DNA from: Eubacterium sp. 1001713B170207_170306_E7
Lineage (GTDB): Bacteria > Bacillota > Clostridia > Eubacteriales > Eubacteriaceae
Direction: 5' to 3'
Length of the DNA stretch: 64,000 bases
Assembly: GCF_015547515.1 (NCBI RefSeq)
Contig: NZ_JADMVE010000007.1
Span: 62,001 to 126,000, forward strand
The translations under genes and the position numbers were made by a program. Within the stretch, counting starts at the first letter, position 1. Every line of letters begins with the position of its first letter. The notes below the pieces were generated by a model. It ran no database searches, was not told the origin of the DNA, and worked only from the letters and a program-made list of their open reading frames with translations. Below are positions 16,625 through 25,100 of this stretch, piece after piece.

Positions 16625-17191
16625 ATGAATTGTAAGCAGACAACCCCAACAACCGCGGCAGAACAAAAAGGATTGCGCTTATGGTGTGTTTCATGCGCCT
16701 TAAATCAGAAAGACCGGATTTCGGGCAGCTTTGAGCGCCTGTCCAACATTGATATGCGCATTGAGCTGTGTTTTCTGGAAAAGCAGCTGACAGCCCTTCA
16801 GGAAGAATATGAGAAAAAAGCCAGAATCTATCTGGAGGACGACTGCGAGCGGCAGGCGTATAAGAGCGTCAGATATGAGGAGACCAAAGCATCAGAGGAT
16901 GATATCCCTGTATCCCGCCTGGCCGGGATCATGCGGCAGGAGGGTCTGAACATTGGAAGAAACCAGCTGTACGTCTGGCTTCGGGAACGGGGCTTTGCCT
17001 GTTTTAATATCCGGTGTAACCGTAATTTACCCACCCAAAAGTCCTTGGATAAAAAATACATGACCATTGTGTACAAAGACTATGTGGAGAAAAGGAGCGG
17101 CCGGCTCAAGCAGTCTCCCGAGCTCAGGATCACCCCTGCGGGCCAGGCCTTTTTTATCCGCGCGCTGGCAGAGGAAAGAAGCAGAGTATGA
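16625..17191 (+). CDS. phage antirepressor KilAC-domain-like protein
   Basis: Product of 188 residues with a strong AGGAGG 5-6 bp before the ATG. The C-terminal ~105 residues follow the KilAC pattern of phage antirepressors: VSRLAGIMRQEGLNIGRNQLY, quoted in part as RLAGIMRQEGLNIGRNQLY, then WLRERGF, NLPTQKSLDKKY and a final TPAGQAFFIRAL. The N-terminal part (residues 1-80) is not a Bro-N or AntA domain that I recognise. It has a coiled stretch around EKQLTALQEEYEKKAR. The stop overlaps the next ATG by 4 bp, so it is coupled to the DnaD-like gene. Confidence 0.8.
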   Translation: MNCKQTTPTTAAEQKGLRLWCVSCALNQKDRISGSFERLSNIDMRIELCFLEKQLTALQEEYEKKARIYLEDDCERQAYKSVRYEETKASEDDIPVSRLAGIMRQEGLNIGRNQLYVWLRERGFACFNIRCNRNLPTQKSLDKKYMTIVYKDYVEKRSGRLKQSPELRITPAGQAFFIRALAEERSRV

Positions 17192-17799
17192 ACTACCTGA
17201 CCGAACTTCTGGCCTTTTACAGATGGCTGGCCGGCAGCCCTGTGAGCCCGCTGCTCCAGGCCTACTGGCATCTGCTCATGTACACCAACAACCGGGCGGC
17301 CATCCAGACAGCGGAGGGCGTGTGGTACTGGCCGGCGGAGTTTAATCTGCCAAATACGGTAGCCATGCCCCTCTTAGGGATCAAAGACCGGCGGGTGCTG
17401 CTGCGACAGAGGGGGTACCTCATTAACCGCGGCCGTGTGACGTACCAGAAGGACGCTGGCCAGCGGGCAGGGGTTTACCGTATGGTGCCCTTTGATAAAA
17501 GCCTTGAGGCCATCTGGTTAAGGGACAAAAGAGAGGACCGTGTGACACAGGTCTGGGCACCGGCTGTCCCGCCAGCTGTGGGCGAGCTGTCCCCGTTAAT
17601 AAACATAAACACTAAACAGGCTTCTCCATTGTATGGTTATCAGGAGAACGCCGCAAGCGTCCACGGCTTTAATCTGCTTCCTCCTCTTACCGACGAGGAA
17701 AAGGCAGAAATCAAGGCCCGCTACCCAGAGGATGATGTCGCGGCCTTTAACGCCATGTGGGCAGCGCGGGAGAGAAAACAGATGGCGGGAAAAGGATAG
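17188..17799 (+). CDS. DnaD-like replication initiator (phage type), N-terminal domain
   Basis: Product of 203 residues. The first ~110 residues resemble the N-terminal winged-helix domain of phage replisome organisers/DnaD proteins: FYRWLAGSPVSPLLQAYWHLLMY, quoted in part as FYRWLAGSPVSPLLQAYWH, then a WPAEFNLPNTVAMPLLGI region and VLLRQRGYLINRGRVTY. The second half is low-complexity, followed by PPLTDEEKAEIKARYPEDDVA, of which PPLTDEEKAEIKARYP is the clearest piece. The classical DnaB_2 C-terminal domain is not evident. Coupling to a KilAC protein fits a phage early-replication block. The assignment is by pattern only. Confidence 0.65.
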   Translation: MNYLTELLAFYRWLAGSPVSPLLQAYWHLLMYTNNRAAIQTAEGVWYWPAEFNLPNTVAMPLLGIKDRRVLLRQRGYLINRGRVTYQKDAGQRAGVYRMVPFDKSLEAIWLRDKREDRVTQVWAPAVPPAVGELSPLININTKQASPLYGYQENAASVHGFNLLPPLTDEEKAEIKARYPEDDVAAFNAMWAARERKQMAGKG

Positions 17800-17824
17800 T
17801 ATTTTAAAATTATGGAGGAATGAC

Positions 17825-18025
17825 ATGAATCGATATGGCAAAGGACCTAAAATAATCAACCGCCGCCGGGGCTACAGAGTCGAGGCGGCGTGCCGGATGA
17901 ACGCGGGCTTTTACGCCCGCGACGCTGAGGAGGCTGAGGATTTGTTTAACGAGCTCAGCGCTGCGGTGGAGGACCGTTTCCCAGGCATTGTGCTTGAGGT
18001 TACAGACGTGTATGAGGATGACTGA
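17825..18025 (+). CDS. small protein of unknown function (66 aa)
   Basis: ATG 17825 follows GGAGG by 6 bp. The product has a basic N terminus (MNRYGKGPKIINRRRGYRVE) and an acidic C terminus (DVYEDD). There is no signal peptide, membrane segment or known motif. The spacing and strand place it in the phage-like operon between the DnaD-like gene and the sigma-like gene. The good ribosome site and tight packing support a real gene. Confidence 0.65.
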   Translation: MNRYGKGPKIINRRRGYRVEAACRMNAGFYARDAEEAEDLFNELSAAVEDRFPGIVLEVTDVYEDD

Positions 18026-18040
18026 AAAGGGGGAAGAACC

Positions 18041-18628
18041 ATGGATTACAAAGAAATTGACCGGTGGGTGCTTCGCGCCCAAAAGGGGGATGGAGAGGCC
18101 ACGGCCTTCCTGGAGCGCCTGTTCCGTCCGCTGATGCTCGCGTCGGCGGATAAGGCCAGGCCGGAGAATTACAGCTTTGAAGATTGCCTTCAGGACGCGC
18201 GGCTTTCTTTTCTGGAGGGCATCCGCTGTTACGACGGCACGCGGGGCAGTGGCTTTGCCGCTTATATTAAAACCTATCTTTACCGGGCGCTGCAAAACAA
18301 ACGCAGGAAATGCTGGCGCCGCCTGGTACGGGATATTTCCGGCGAGGGGAGCAGCCGTGAGGAGGATGAAGGAACCCTGTTCGATACGCTGCCAGACTTA
18401 TCAGCCGACATAGCGGGGAATTATATTCACGGAGAGGAGCTGGCGGCTTTATCAGAGGCTCTGGGTGAGCTGACGCCCGAGGAGCTGGCTCTGCTGAGGG
18501 CTGTTTACGGGCAGGGGCAGACACTGAGGGGCGCGGCCCAAAATCTGGGGGTGGGCTACAGCACAGTTCAGTACCGTCACCGCAGGCTTCTGGACGCCCT
18601 GAAAAAGCGGCTGACCGGGCGCCGTTAA
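18041..18628 (+). CDS. sigma-70 family RNA polymerase sigma factor-like protein
   Basis: Product of 195 residues with GGGGGAAG 8 bp before the ATG. Residues ~50-110 resemble sigma region 2 (YSFEDCLQDARLSFLEGI, then FAAYIKTYLYRALQNKRR). Residues ~140-190 form region 4 with a helix-turn-helix (LTPEELALLRAVYGQGQTL, then GVGYSTVQYRHRRLL). This two-region form is typical of sigma factors carried by conjugative elements and phages in Clostridia. It is the last gene of the phage-like run and could switch element genes on. No obvious target promoter was found in the window. Confidence 0.8.
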   Translation: MDYKEIDRWVLRAQKGDGEATAFLERLFRPLMLASADKARPENYSFEDCLQDARLSFLEGIRCYDGTRGSGFAAYIKTYLYRALQNKRRKCWRRLVRDISGEGSSREEDEGTLFDTLPDLSADIAGNYIHGEELAALSEALGELTPEELALLRAVYGQGQTLRGAAQNLGVGYSTVQYRHRRLLDALKKRLTGRR

Positions 18629-18778
18629 GAAAAGAACTGGCCAAAAAGGGGACTCAGAACAACTTATAGAAAAGGGCAGCTGCATTCTTCAAGAAAGCTT
18701 CAAGAAATGGAAAAAGGCTTTTATTTGCTGTGGTCAGGTGCTATGATAAGTTCATGCTAAATATGGAGGTAAATCGAT

Positions 18779-19567
18779 ATGAAAAAATTAGAGAATAAAG
18801 TAGCCATTGTAACAGCCGCCACCGCCGGGATTGGTCTGGCGAGCGCGAAAAAGCTGGCTCAGAATGGCGCCTTGGTTTATATTGCGGGGCTGGAGGATGA
18901 ACTGGCCCAAAAGGCCCTGGACGAATGCAGCGAGGAGAAGCTGAATGTAAAGTTTCACCCCTTTAACGCCTTTGACTATGAGGGATACCATGTGATGGTT
19001 GAGCACGTTGCCGGAGAGGAAGGACGCCTGGATATCCTGGTGAACAACTTTGGGTTCGGGATGCCTGCCAAGGATTTTGATATTCTGACCGGGGATCCTT
19101 ACGCGTTCTTCGATATTCTGCAAAAGAATATCGGCAGCGTGTACCTGCCCTGTAAGCCGGCCATCCGCTATATGGCTGAACACGGCGGTGGTAATATTGT
19201 CAATATTTCCAGCATTGGCGGGCTTCTACCGGATGTTTCCAGGCTGGGTTATGGGGTATCCAAAGCAGCGATTAATTATCTGACCAAGGCCATTGCGCTG
19301 CAGTTCGGAAGCAAAAATATCCGGTGTAACGCGGTAGCGCCGGGGATGATCGGCACCGACGCGGTCAGGAAAAGCATGTCGGGCGATTTTCAAAAGGCGT
19401 TTTTACGCCATGTGCCGCTGGGCCGGGTGGGCGAGCCGGAGGATATAGCTAACGCTGTGCTGTTCCTGGCGAGTGACGATTCCTCCTTCATTACCGGCCA
19501 TATTCTGGATGTGGCCGGCGGCTTTGGCATTGGCACGCCAGAGTATGCCGATGTGGTTAAGGGTTAA
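18779..19567 (+). CDS. SDR oxidoreductase resembling clostridial 7-alpha-hydroxysteroid dehydrogenase
   Basis: Product of 262 residues. It shares with clostridial 7-alpha-HSDH the opening KLENKVAIVTAATAGIGLAS, NNFG in place of the common NNAG, NIGSVY, VNISSIGG, the Ser145-Tyr158-Lys162 set (YGVSK), IRCNAVAPG and an ending close to GTPEYAD. Those enzymes oxidise the 7-alpha-hydroxyl of bile acids to 7-oxo forms in gut bacteria. The resemblance is from memory of the family, not from a search. No bai genes or bile-acid transporter lie nearby. A ribosome site GGAGG precedes the ATG, and a terminator follows. Another steroid or 3-oxoacyl substrate remains possible. Confidence 0.8.
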   Translation: MKKLENKVAIVTAATAGIGLASAKKLAQNGALVYIAGLEDELAQKALDECSEEKLNVKFHPFNAFDYEGYHVMVEHVAGEEGRLDILVNNFGFGMPAKDFDILTGDPYAFFDILQKNIGSVYLPCKPAIRYMAEHGGGNIVNISSIGGLLPDVSRLGYGVSKAAINYLTKAIALQFGSKNIRCNAVAPGMIGTDAVRKSMSGDFQKAFLRHVPLGRVGEPEDIANAVLFLASDDSSFITGHILDVAGGFGIGTPEYADVVKG

Positions 19568-19575
19568 ATGAAAAG

Positions 19576-19607
19576 AAAGCACCACTGTTGTTGCAGCGGT
19601 GCTTTTT
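19576..19607 (+). terminator. Rho-independent terminator
   Basis: AAAGCACC...GGTGCTTTTT stem just after the 7-alpha-HSDH-like gene, between two convergent genes. Confidence 0.9.
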
Positions 19608-19625
19608 GATTGCGTGCATAAAGAA

Positions 19626-20225
19626 TTATGGTGTAATCGCCATGATAATACCTGTATAAAGCCAGGTGCTCCCGGCAATCGGGGTTCCGATGGCTAAAAT
19701 CTGGTCAGGCTTTTCCTCGCCGTCCTCGGGGTCATAAACAGTGCAGGGGTCGCTCTGCTCCTGTTTTTTTATGAGCATGTAATGAAGAAACAGGTCGCAG
19801 TCGGTGAGGTCAAAGGTGTTGGCTGTAATGCTGATGGTGTACTGCCCGGGCTGCAGCGTCTTGAGCGGATCCTCGTGGGTAAAATTAAACAGAGGCTTCT
19901 GATCGTGGGTGTTGACAGACCGGATGAGCGCGGTAAACGGTGGATCGACGGGCATAAGGCACGTTGGCTTTAGTCCGCACTTCTTAAGATATTCAGCCAT
20001 TTTTAAGGGAGAGCAGGAATTTGCGTTCATGATCCCGCTTAAGGGATAGCCGAATTCATGGATGCTTTCGCCAAATCGTACTTGACGGTGAATCTGGTTT
20101 GCGAAAGCGATGGCGTCATCGGAATTGTCATAAGGGCAGGTGTGGTTTTCAAGCTCCCACAGCAGATAGGCAATGGAAAAGGCGCCGCAGTTGTATGGCT
20201 GGTCCTGTTGAATATATTTTGGCAT
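19626..20225 (-). CDS. C39-like (papain-fold) cysteine peptidase domain protein, orphan
   Basis: Product of 199 residues without signal peptide or membrane segment. The start QQDQPYNCGAFSIAYLL places Cys13 with an upstream Gln as in C39-type peptidases. FLHYMLI (His148) and TVYDPEDG (Asp165) give the matching His and Asp of a Cys-His-Asp triad. These landmarks are visible; activity is inferred. No double-Gly leader peptide gene or ABC exporter is nearby, so a bacteriocin-maturation role is not supported. It begins 13 bp after the end of the AbrB/BTAD regulator and is probably co-transcribed with it. GGAGAAGA precedes the start. Confidence 0.65.
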   Translation of the reverse strand: MPKYIQQDQPYNCGAFSIAYLLWELENHTCPYDNSDDAIAFANQIHRQVRFGESIHEFGYPLSGIMNANSCSPLKMAEYLKKCGLKPTCLMPVDPPFTALIRSVNTHDQKPLFNFTHEDPLKTLQPGQYTISITANTFDLTDCDLFLHYMLIKKQEQSDPCTVYDPEDGEEKPDQILAIGTPIAGSTWLYTGIIMAITP

Positions 20226-20238
20226 TTAATCTTCTCCT

Positions 20239-20822
20239 TTAGGGTTCGGTTATGATTTCCAGTTTTTTCTGGTAAATATTCAGCTGGCTGGCTTCTTTAC
20301 ACTGCTGCATCAGGATTTCAAGCAGCTCGGCACAGGATAGTTCGTAATGGGCTTCATGGGCAGAGATCCAGTTATACGGGGCTCCGGCCAGCAGCGGTCC
20401 AATGTAAAGATCGACTGCTTTCTGGCAGTTCTCAAGCTGTGAGCGGTTGAGATAGAGCACTTCAAACTCCCAGAGATCGCTGTAAATCTGGGTAGTATCC
20501 AGACCCAGGGTGCCGCGCTGTGTGATGAGAGGGATGCAGATCCCCTGCTCGCGCAGATTTTTAAACCATTCCAGCGTTTTATACAGGCAGTACATGGCCT
20601 GGCTTTCGGTACGGCCGGGCCAGATGGTCTCAGCAATTCTTTTCTTTGAAATGAGATTGCCTTTTTCACAGATCAGATAGGTCAGCAGCTCTTCTGCCTT
20701 TCTGGACTGGAGAACTAAGGGCTTTTGTGCATAGAAGATGCGCAGGGGGCCAAAGCAAAAGACGGCCAGCAGCTTGTCCGTCTTTTGAGATAAAAAGGGT
20801 TTGCCGGCATACTGGTGAATCC
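20239..20822 (-). CDS. winged-helix plus BTAD regulator part, reached by a -1 frame change from the AbrB part
   Basis: Read from the slippery site onwards, this frame encodes about 194 residues: a PhoB/OmpR-like winged helix (VFCFGPLRIFYAQKPLVL, RKAEELLTYLI, then KKRIAETIWPG) followed by a BTAD-type helical repeat region (QKAVDLYIGPLLAGAPYNWI). This is the SARP regulator layout. Its own frame has no ATG, GTG or TTG before the winged helix; the first ATG (20595) would remove half of the DNA-binding domain. Upstream, the AbrB domain lies in the neighbouring frame and runs straight into it. So it is one gene in two frames, either by frameshifting or by mutation. Confidence 0.75.
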
Positions 20823-20972
20823 GTTTTTTTTCATAAGATGGTTGACGGGGATCAAGCAGATGGTATTTCCAATAATTTCACATTCTAAAGCGTCGCCGGT
20901 GCGAAGCTCTAACTGTTCCACGACGGAAGAAGGTAGTGTGATTTGTGACTTTTCCCTGAATTTTATATTCAT
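20715..20972 (-). CDS. AbrB/SpoVT-type DNA-binding N-terminal domain (frame 1 of a two-frame regulator)
   Basis: ATG 20972 opens an 85-codon frame. Residues 1-48 form a swapped-hairpin AbrB domain (FREKSQITLPSSVVEQLEL, GDALECEI, CLIPV). After MKKN the frame leaves the conserved protein and reads out of phase with the winged-helix region, ending at 20715. A gene product limited to this frame would be an AbrB domain with a nonsense-like tail of 35 residues rich in Pro, Ser and Cys. A TATAAT box for this strand lies at 21054-21059. AAGGGACC stands before the start. Confidence 0.75.
   Translation of the reverse strand: MNIKFREKSQITLPSSVVEQLELRTGDALECEIIGNTICLIPVNHLMKKNGFTSMPANPFYLKRRTSCWPSFALAPCASSMHKSP
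20823..20829 (-). other. slippery heptamer A_AAA_AAC joining the AbrB and winged-helix frames
   Basis: In the AbrB frame the codons are ATG AAA AAA AAC. The phase A_AAA_AAC is the canonical one for -1 ribosomal slippage. After slipping, the next codons are CGG ATT CAC CAG, which enter the winged-helix/BTAD frame exactly. A one-base loss or gain in this A run is the simpler alternative. Confidence 0.65.
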
Positions 20973-21293
20973 AATATGAAGGTCCCTTTCTTGATACTAT
21001 TAATAAGGTTTGTCAATTTTATGCACGCATTATTAAAATAACATACTAATTGTATTATATCAGCAAAAATTGGAAGTTTTTTTGAATGATTTCAGAATTT
21101 AACGAATTCGCAGTAAGTTCACCGATGCTTGTTGCGTCCATTACCTTTTTACGCGATAAAAATTTAAACATTTACATCTAAAACATGAGAAAATTACAAT
21201 AAAAGAAAAAACGATTGCCTTTTTTCGACATTCTTAGGAAATACTTAAAACATAAAAATAGCGGAGGATGTTAATCCACCGCTATTCATATTA
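20973..21293 (-). other. 321-bp AT-rich intergenic region
   Basis: It contains the TATAAT for the AbrB/BTAD gene (minus strand, 21054-21059) and the terminator of the MBL-fold gene (21252-21286). Nothing else coding is seen. Confidence 0.6.
21252..21286 (-). terminator. Rho-independent terminator of the MBL-fold gene
   Basis: AATAGCGG / CCGCTATT arms with U run on the minus strand. Confidence 0.85.
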
Positions 21294-21989
21294 TTAATAG
21301 TTACCAATAACAACATTGCGTTCATTGAAAAGTGGAATCTCAGTGCCGCTGCCGGCCTCGCGGTCGGCCAGGGTCCGGATAACAGAGAAGTCCTCCCAGA
21401 AGTGCATGGGAATCAGAACCTTTGGATGCAGCTTGTCTATAAAGTATTCGGCGGCACGGTAGGCAGAGCCGCCCAGGCGGGAGTCCACAGGTACAAAGGC
21501 CACGTCCATTTTGTGGTTGCCGGTCTGCGCCTCAATTTTCTGGATAACGGCCTTGAAGTCGCGCTCCTCCACCTCTGGGTTAATGTTGGGGTGGGATTCG
21601 GTATCCCAGTCCCACCAGTTTAAATCGCCGGAATGGAAGATATTCTTACCCTCGGCCTTTACAAAGAAGGAAACGCCCAGGTCGGTCGAGCCAAAGGTTT
21701 CAATTTCAATGCCTGGAAAGCTTATTTTCTGGTAAGGTGCAATATAATGGATATTGCGGCCGCCCTTTTCAGGAATATCATCGCTGAAAATGTAGGTGGT
21801 GTCATAATCACTGCCATAGGAAAGGATCTTTTGTGAGAAATGATCCTGATGGCTGTGGGTGACAAAAAAGTAGTTTTTCCGACCTTTTCTCAGAAAATGG
21901 GGCGGAATATTCGTGATTGCATCAAAGATCAGTGTCATGCGCTCCAATTCTACGATGAAGCCACTGTGATGAAGATAAATAATTTTCAT
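21294..21989 (-). CDS. MBL-fold metallo-hydrolase
   Basis: Product of 231 residues. The HSHQDH metal motif (THSHQDHF near residue 47), FHSGDLNWWDWD near 113, and a late HFWEDF place it in the metallo-beta-lactamase fold, closest in style to UlaG/YtnP-like small hydrolases. The substrate is not visible. I chose ATG 21989, which has CCGGAGG 7 bp upstream, instead of the ATG at 22010 that precedes this ribosome site. A TATAAT on this strand lies at 22023-22028. It is a single-gene unit ending in a terminator. Confidence 0.88.
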   Translation of the reverse strand: MKIIYLHHSGFIVELERMTLIFDAITNIPPHFLRKGRKNYFFVTHSHQDHFSQKILSYGSDYDTTYIFSDDIPEKGGRNIHYIAPYQKISFPGIEIETFGSTDLGVSFFVKAEGKNIFHSGDLNWWDWDTESHPNINPEVEERDFKAVIQKIEAQTGNHKMDVAFVPVDSRLGGSAYRAAEYFIDKLHPKVLIPMHFWEDFSVIRTLADREAGSGTEIPLFNERNVVIGNY

Positions 21990-22106
21990 AAAATGCCTCC
22001 GGATAATCATAAATTTACTTTTATTATACCATAATTATGCCCAGGTGATGGAAGGGTTATTCAATCTTTAAGAAAAGAAAACTGAAAATGTTTACGGTTC
22101 AAAAAG

Positions 22107-22150
22107 GTATCCGAACGTTTTAAAAACCATTGAAAATAAAGTTCGGAAAT
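22107..22150 (+). promoter_or_regulatory. inverted PurR-box pair upstream of purL
   Basis: Two inverted boxes: CCGAAC centred at 22111-22116 and GTTCGG at 22141-22146. The second, read on the minus strand (ATTTCCGAACTTT), fits the B. subtilis PurR box AWWWCCGAACWWT at every position; the first has two deviations. The boxes are about 18 bp apart. The right box lies between -35 and -10 of the promoter, as expected for repression. Confidence 0.8.
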
Positions 22151-22158
22151 AGTAAAAT
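22130..22158 (+). promoter_or_regulatory. sigma-A promoter of the purine operon
   Basis: TTGAAA (22130-22135), 17 bp, TAAAAT (22153-22158). A start near 22165 leaves a 25-nt leader before GTG 22190. There is no room for a purine riboswitch, so control is probably by PurR. Confidence 0.8.
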
Positions 22159-22189
22159 ACAAGTATCATTAAACAAAGGTGGAAGAGTA

Positions 22190-25100
22190 GTGATCAAACG
22201 AATTTTTGTAGAGAAAAAAACGGGCTTTAATACCGAGGCCCAGGAACTGGCACAGACTTTTCAGCGCATTTTAGGCATCAAGGGTCTGGACAGTATTCGT
22301 ATCATTTACCGTTATGATGTTGAAGGATTAGAGGGAGACCTCCTGGAAAATGTTAAACGCACCATTTTTTCAGAGCCTAATGTAGACAACATTTATGAAG
22401 ACACCATGGCTTTTGGACCGGAGGAACAGGTCTTTGCCACCTCCTACCTGCCGGGTCAGTATGACCAGCATGCGGATTCAGCAGCTCAGTGTATTCAAAT
22501 TTCAGCAGGCGAAAAGCCTTTAATTAAGGTTGCGAAGGTCGTCGCGGTTAAAGGCGATGTGAGCAGCGAAGAACTCGGAAAAATCAAACAATACATGATC
22601 AACCCTGTAGACTCTCAGGAAACGGATCTCGGACCACGGGATACCCTGACGGACAAAATCAAACAGCCGGCAGATATTGAGAGGATAGAGGGATTTACTG
22701 ATTTTAGCGCAGAAGCGCTGGAGGCTTACCGCAAAAAGATGGGCTTTGCCATGAGTGAAGCGGATATTGCGTTTGTGCAGAAATACTACAGAGAAGACGA
22801 AAAGCGTGACCCGTCGCTGACAGAGCTGAAGGTTATTGATACCTACTGGTCGGATCACTGCCGTCATACGACGTTTTCAACCTGTATTGAGGCCATTGAC
22901 TTTGAGCGCGGCCCGGTAACAGAGGCGGTTGAAAAAGCCTTTGAAAGCTATGATGCAACCCGCGACGCCCTTTACGGTGAAGATACCGACCGGCCCATGA
23001 CCCTGATGGACATGGCGGTGATCGGCACCAAGGAAATCAAAAAACGCGGCTTGATCCCGGATTTGGATGAGTCTGAGGAGATCAACGCCTGCAGTGTCAA
23101 TATGACGGTTGACCACGATGGCGTAGATGAGGACTGGCTGCTCATGTTTAAAAACGAAACCCACAATCATCCCACAGAGATCGAGCCTTTTGGCGGCGCG
23201 GCCACCTGCCTGGGCGGCGCGATCCGCGACCCGCTGTCTGGCAGAAGCTACGTTTATCAGGCCATGCGCCTGACCGGGGCGTGGGACCCGAGAACACCGA
23301 TTGAGGATACCCTGCCGGGCAAGCTGCCCCAGCGCAAGATTTCGCAGGAAGCGGCTCACGGCTACAGCTCCTACGGGAACCAGATCGGTCTGGCCACCGG
23401 ACAGGTGGTTGAGGTCTATGATCCGGGCTTTCTGGCGAAGCGTATGGAGGTCGGCGCAGTGATCGCGGCGGCGCCTAAGGAAAATGTGGTCCGTGAACGT
23501 CCGCAGCCGGGAGATGTCATTCTTCTGGTCGGCGGTAAAACCGGCCGCGACGGCTGCGGCGGCGCCACGGGCTCCTCCAAGGCGCACACCGAGGAATCCA
23601 TTCACGAAAGCGGCGCAGAGGTGCAGAAGGGGAACCCGGTTGAGGAACGCAAGATCCAGCGTTTGTTCAGAAACGGTGATCTGGCCCGCATGATCAAGCG
23701 CTGCAACGACTTCGGCGCGGGCGGCGTGTCGGTTGCCATCGGCGAGCTGGCCGACAGCCTGGACATTGACCTGGATAAGGTGCCAAAGAAATATGAGGGC
23801 CTTGACGGAACCGAGCTGGCGATCTCAGAATCCCAGGAACGTATGGCAGTTGTCGTCGCGGCTGAGGATGTCGATAAATTCATTAAGATGGGCAATGCCG
23901 AAAATCTGGAGGTTACCCAGGTGGCAGTGGTCACCGATACGGGACGTCTGGTCATGAAATGGCGCGGCGAGGAAATCCTTAACCTTTCCAGAGCTTTCCT
24001 GAACACCAACGGAGCTGCACAGTACGCAGATGTTCTGGTTAAGGAACCGGAAGCCCTTGAAGAAAAAGCGGAAACCGTTGATTTTAAAACTAAAACCAAA
24101 GAAGTGCTCAGCAGCCTGAACGCTGCCAGCCAGAAGGGGCTGGCCGAAATGTTCGACAGCACCATCGGCGCGGGAACCGTGGTGATGCCCTATGGCGGTA
24201 AGTACCAGCTGACGCCGCAGGATGGTATGGCGGCTAAGATCCCAGTCATTCACGGGGATACCACCACATGCAGCATCATGACCTATGGCTACACGCCGGA
24301 ATTATCCAAATGGAGCCCGTTCCACGGCGGGATTTACTGCGTGCTTGAATCCTTATCCAAAATGGTGGCCATGGGCGGCGATTTCAGAAAAGCCCGCCTG
24401 AGCTTCCAGGAATATTTTGAGCGCCTGAACAAAGACCCTGAAAAGTGGGGCAAGCCCTTTGCGGCGCTGCTGGGCGCCTTTGAAGCCCAGAAGGCCTTTG
24501 GCATCCCGGCCATTGGCGGTAAGGACAGTATGTCCGGAACCTTTGAGGATATGACCGTCCCGCCGACCATCATCTCCTTTGCCGTCGAAGCCGATAAGGT
24601 TGAGTATGTTCTCTCCAATGAACTGAAAAAAGCAGGATCAAACCTGTACCTCTTTGAGGTGGAACAGGATGACAACAAGCTCATTGATTACAATAAGGTA
24701 ATGGCCATGTACGACCGTATCCGCAGCCTGAACGTTGAGGGCCGGCTGCTCTCGGCCAAAGCAGTGTCTGCCAATGGCCTGGTCGACGCGCTGGCTAAGA
24801 TGGCCTTTGGAAACAAGATCGGCGTGGATATTGCGGATATTGATGAAGCCCGTTTGTACGCGCCGCTTTACGGCAGCATTATCGTGGAAACCGACGAAAT
24901 TCTGGACGACGCTGAGCTCATTGGCAAGACCACTGAAGCCCCTGCCATCACCTGCAAGGGAGAAAGCGTGGCCATGGATGAACTGATCGAAGTGTGGGAA
25001 AGCGCCATGCGCAGTGTTTATCCAGAAAGCAGAACAACCGAGGGCAAGGTTCAGAACATCGAATACACTGGCGGCCCTGTCACTTTCGCCAAAGAGAAAT

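Noticed and set aside
20310-20669. 119-codon minus-strand frame within the BTAD region
   Set aside because: Out of phase with the conserved winged-helix/BTAD protein; shadow frame.
22130-22189. Upstream extension of purL to TTG 22130
   Set aside because: That TTG is the -35 box of the promoter, and the family starts at the VIKRIFVEKK segment encoded from 22190.
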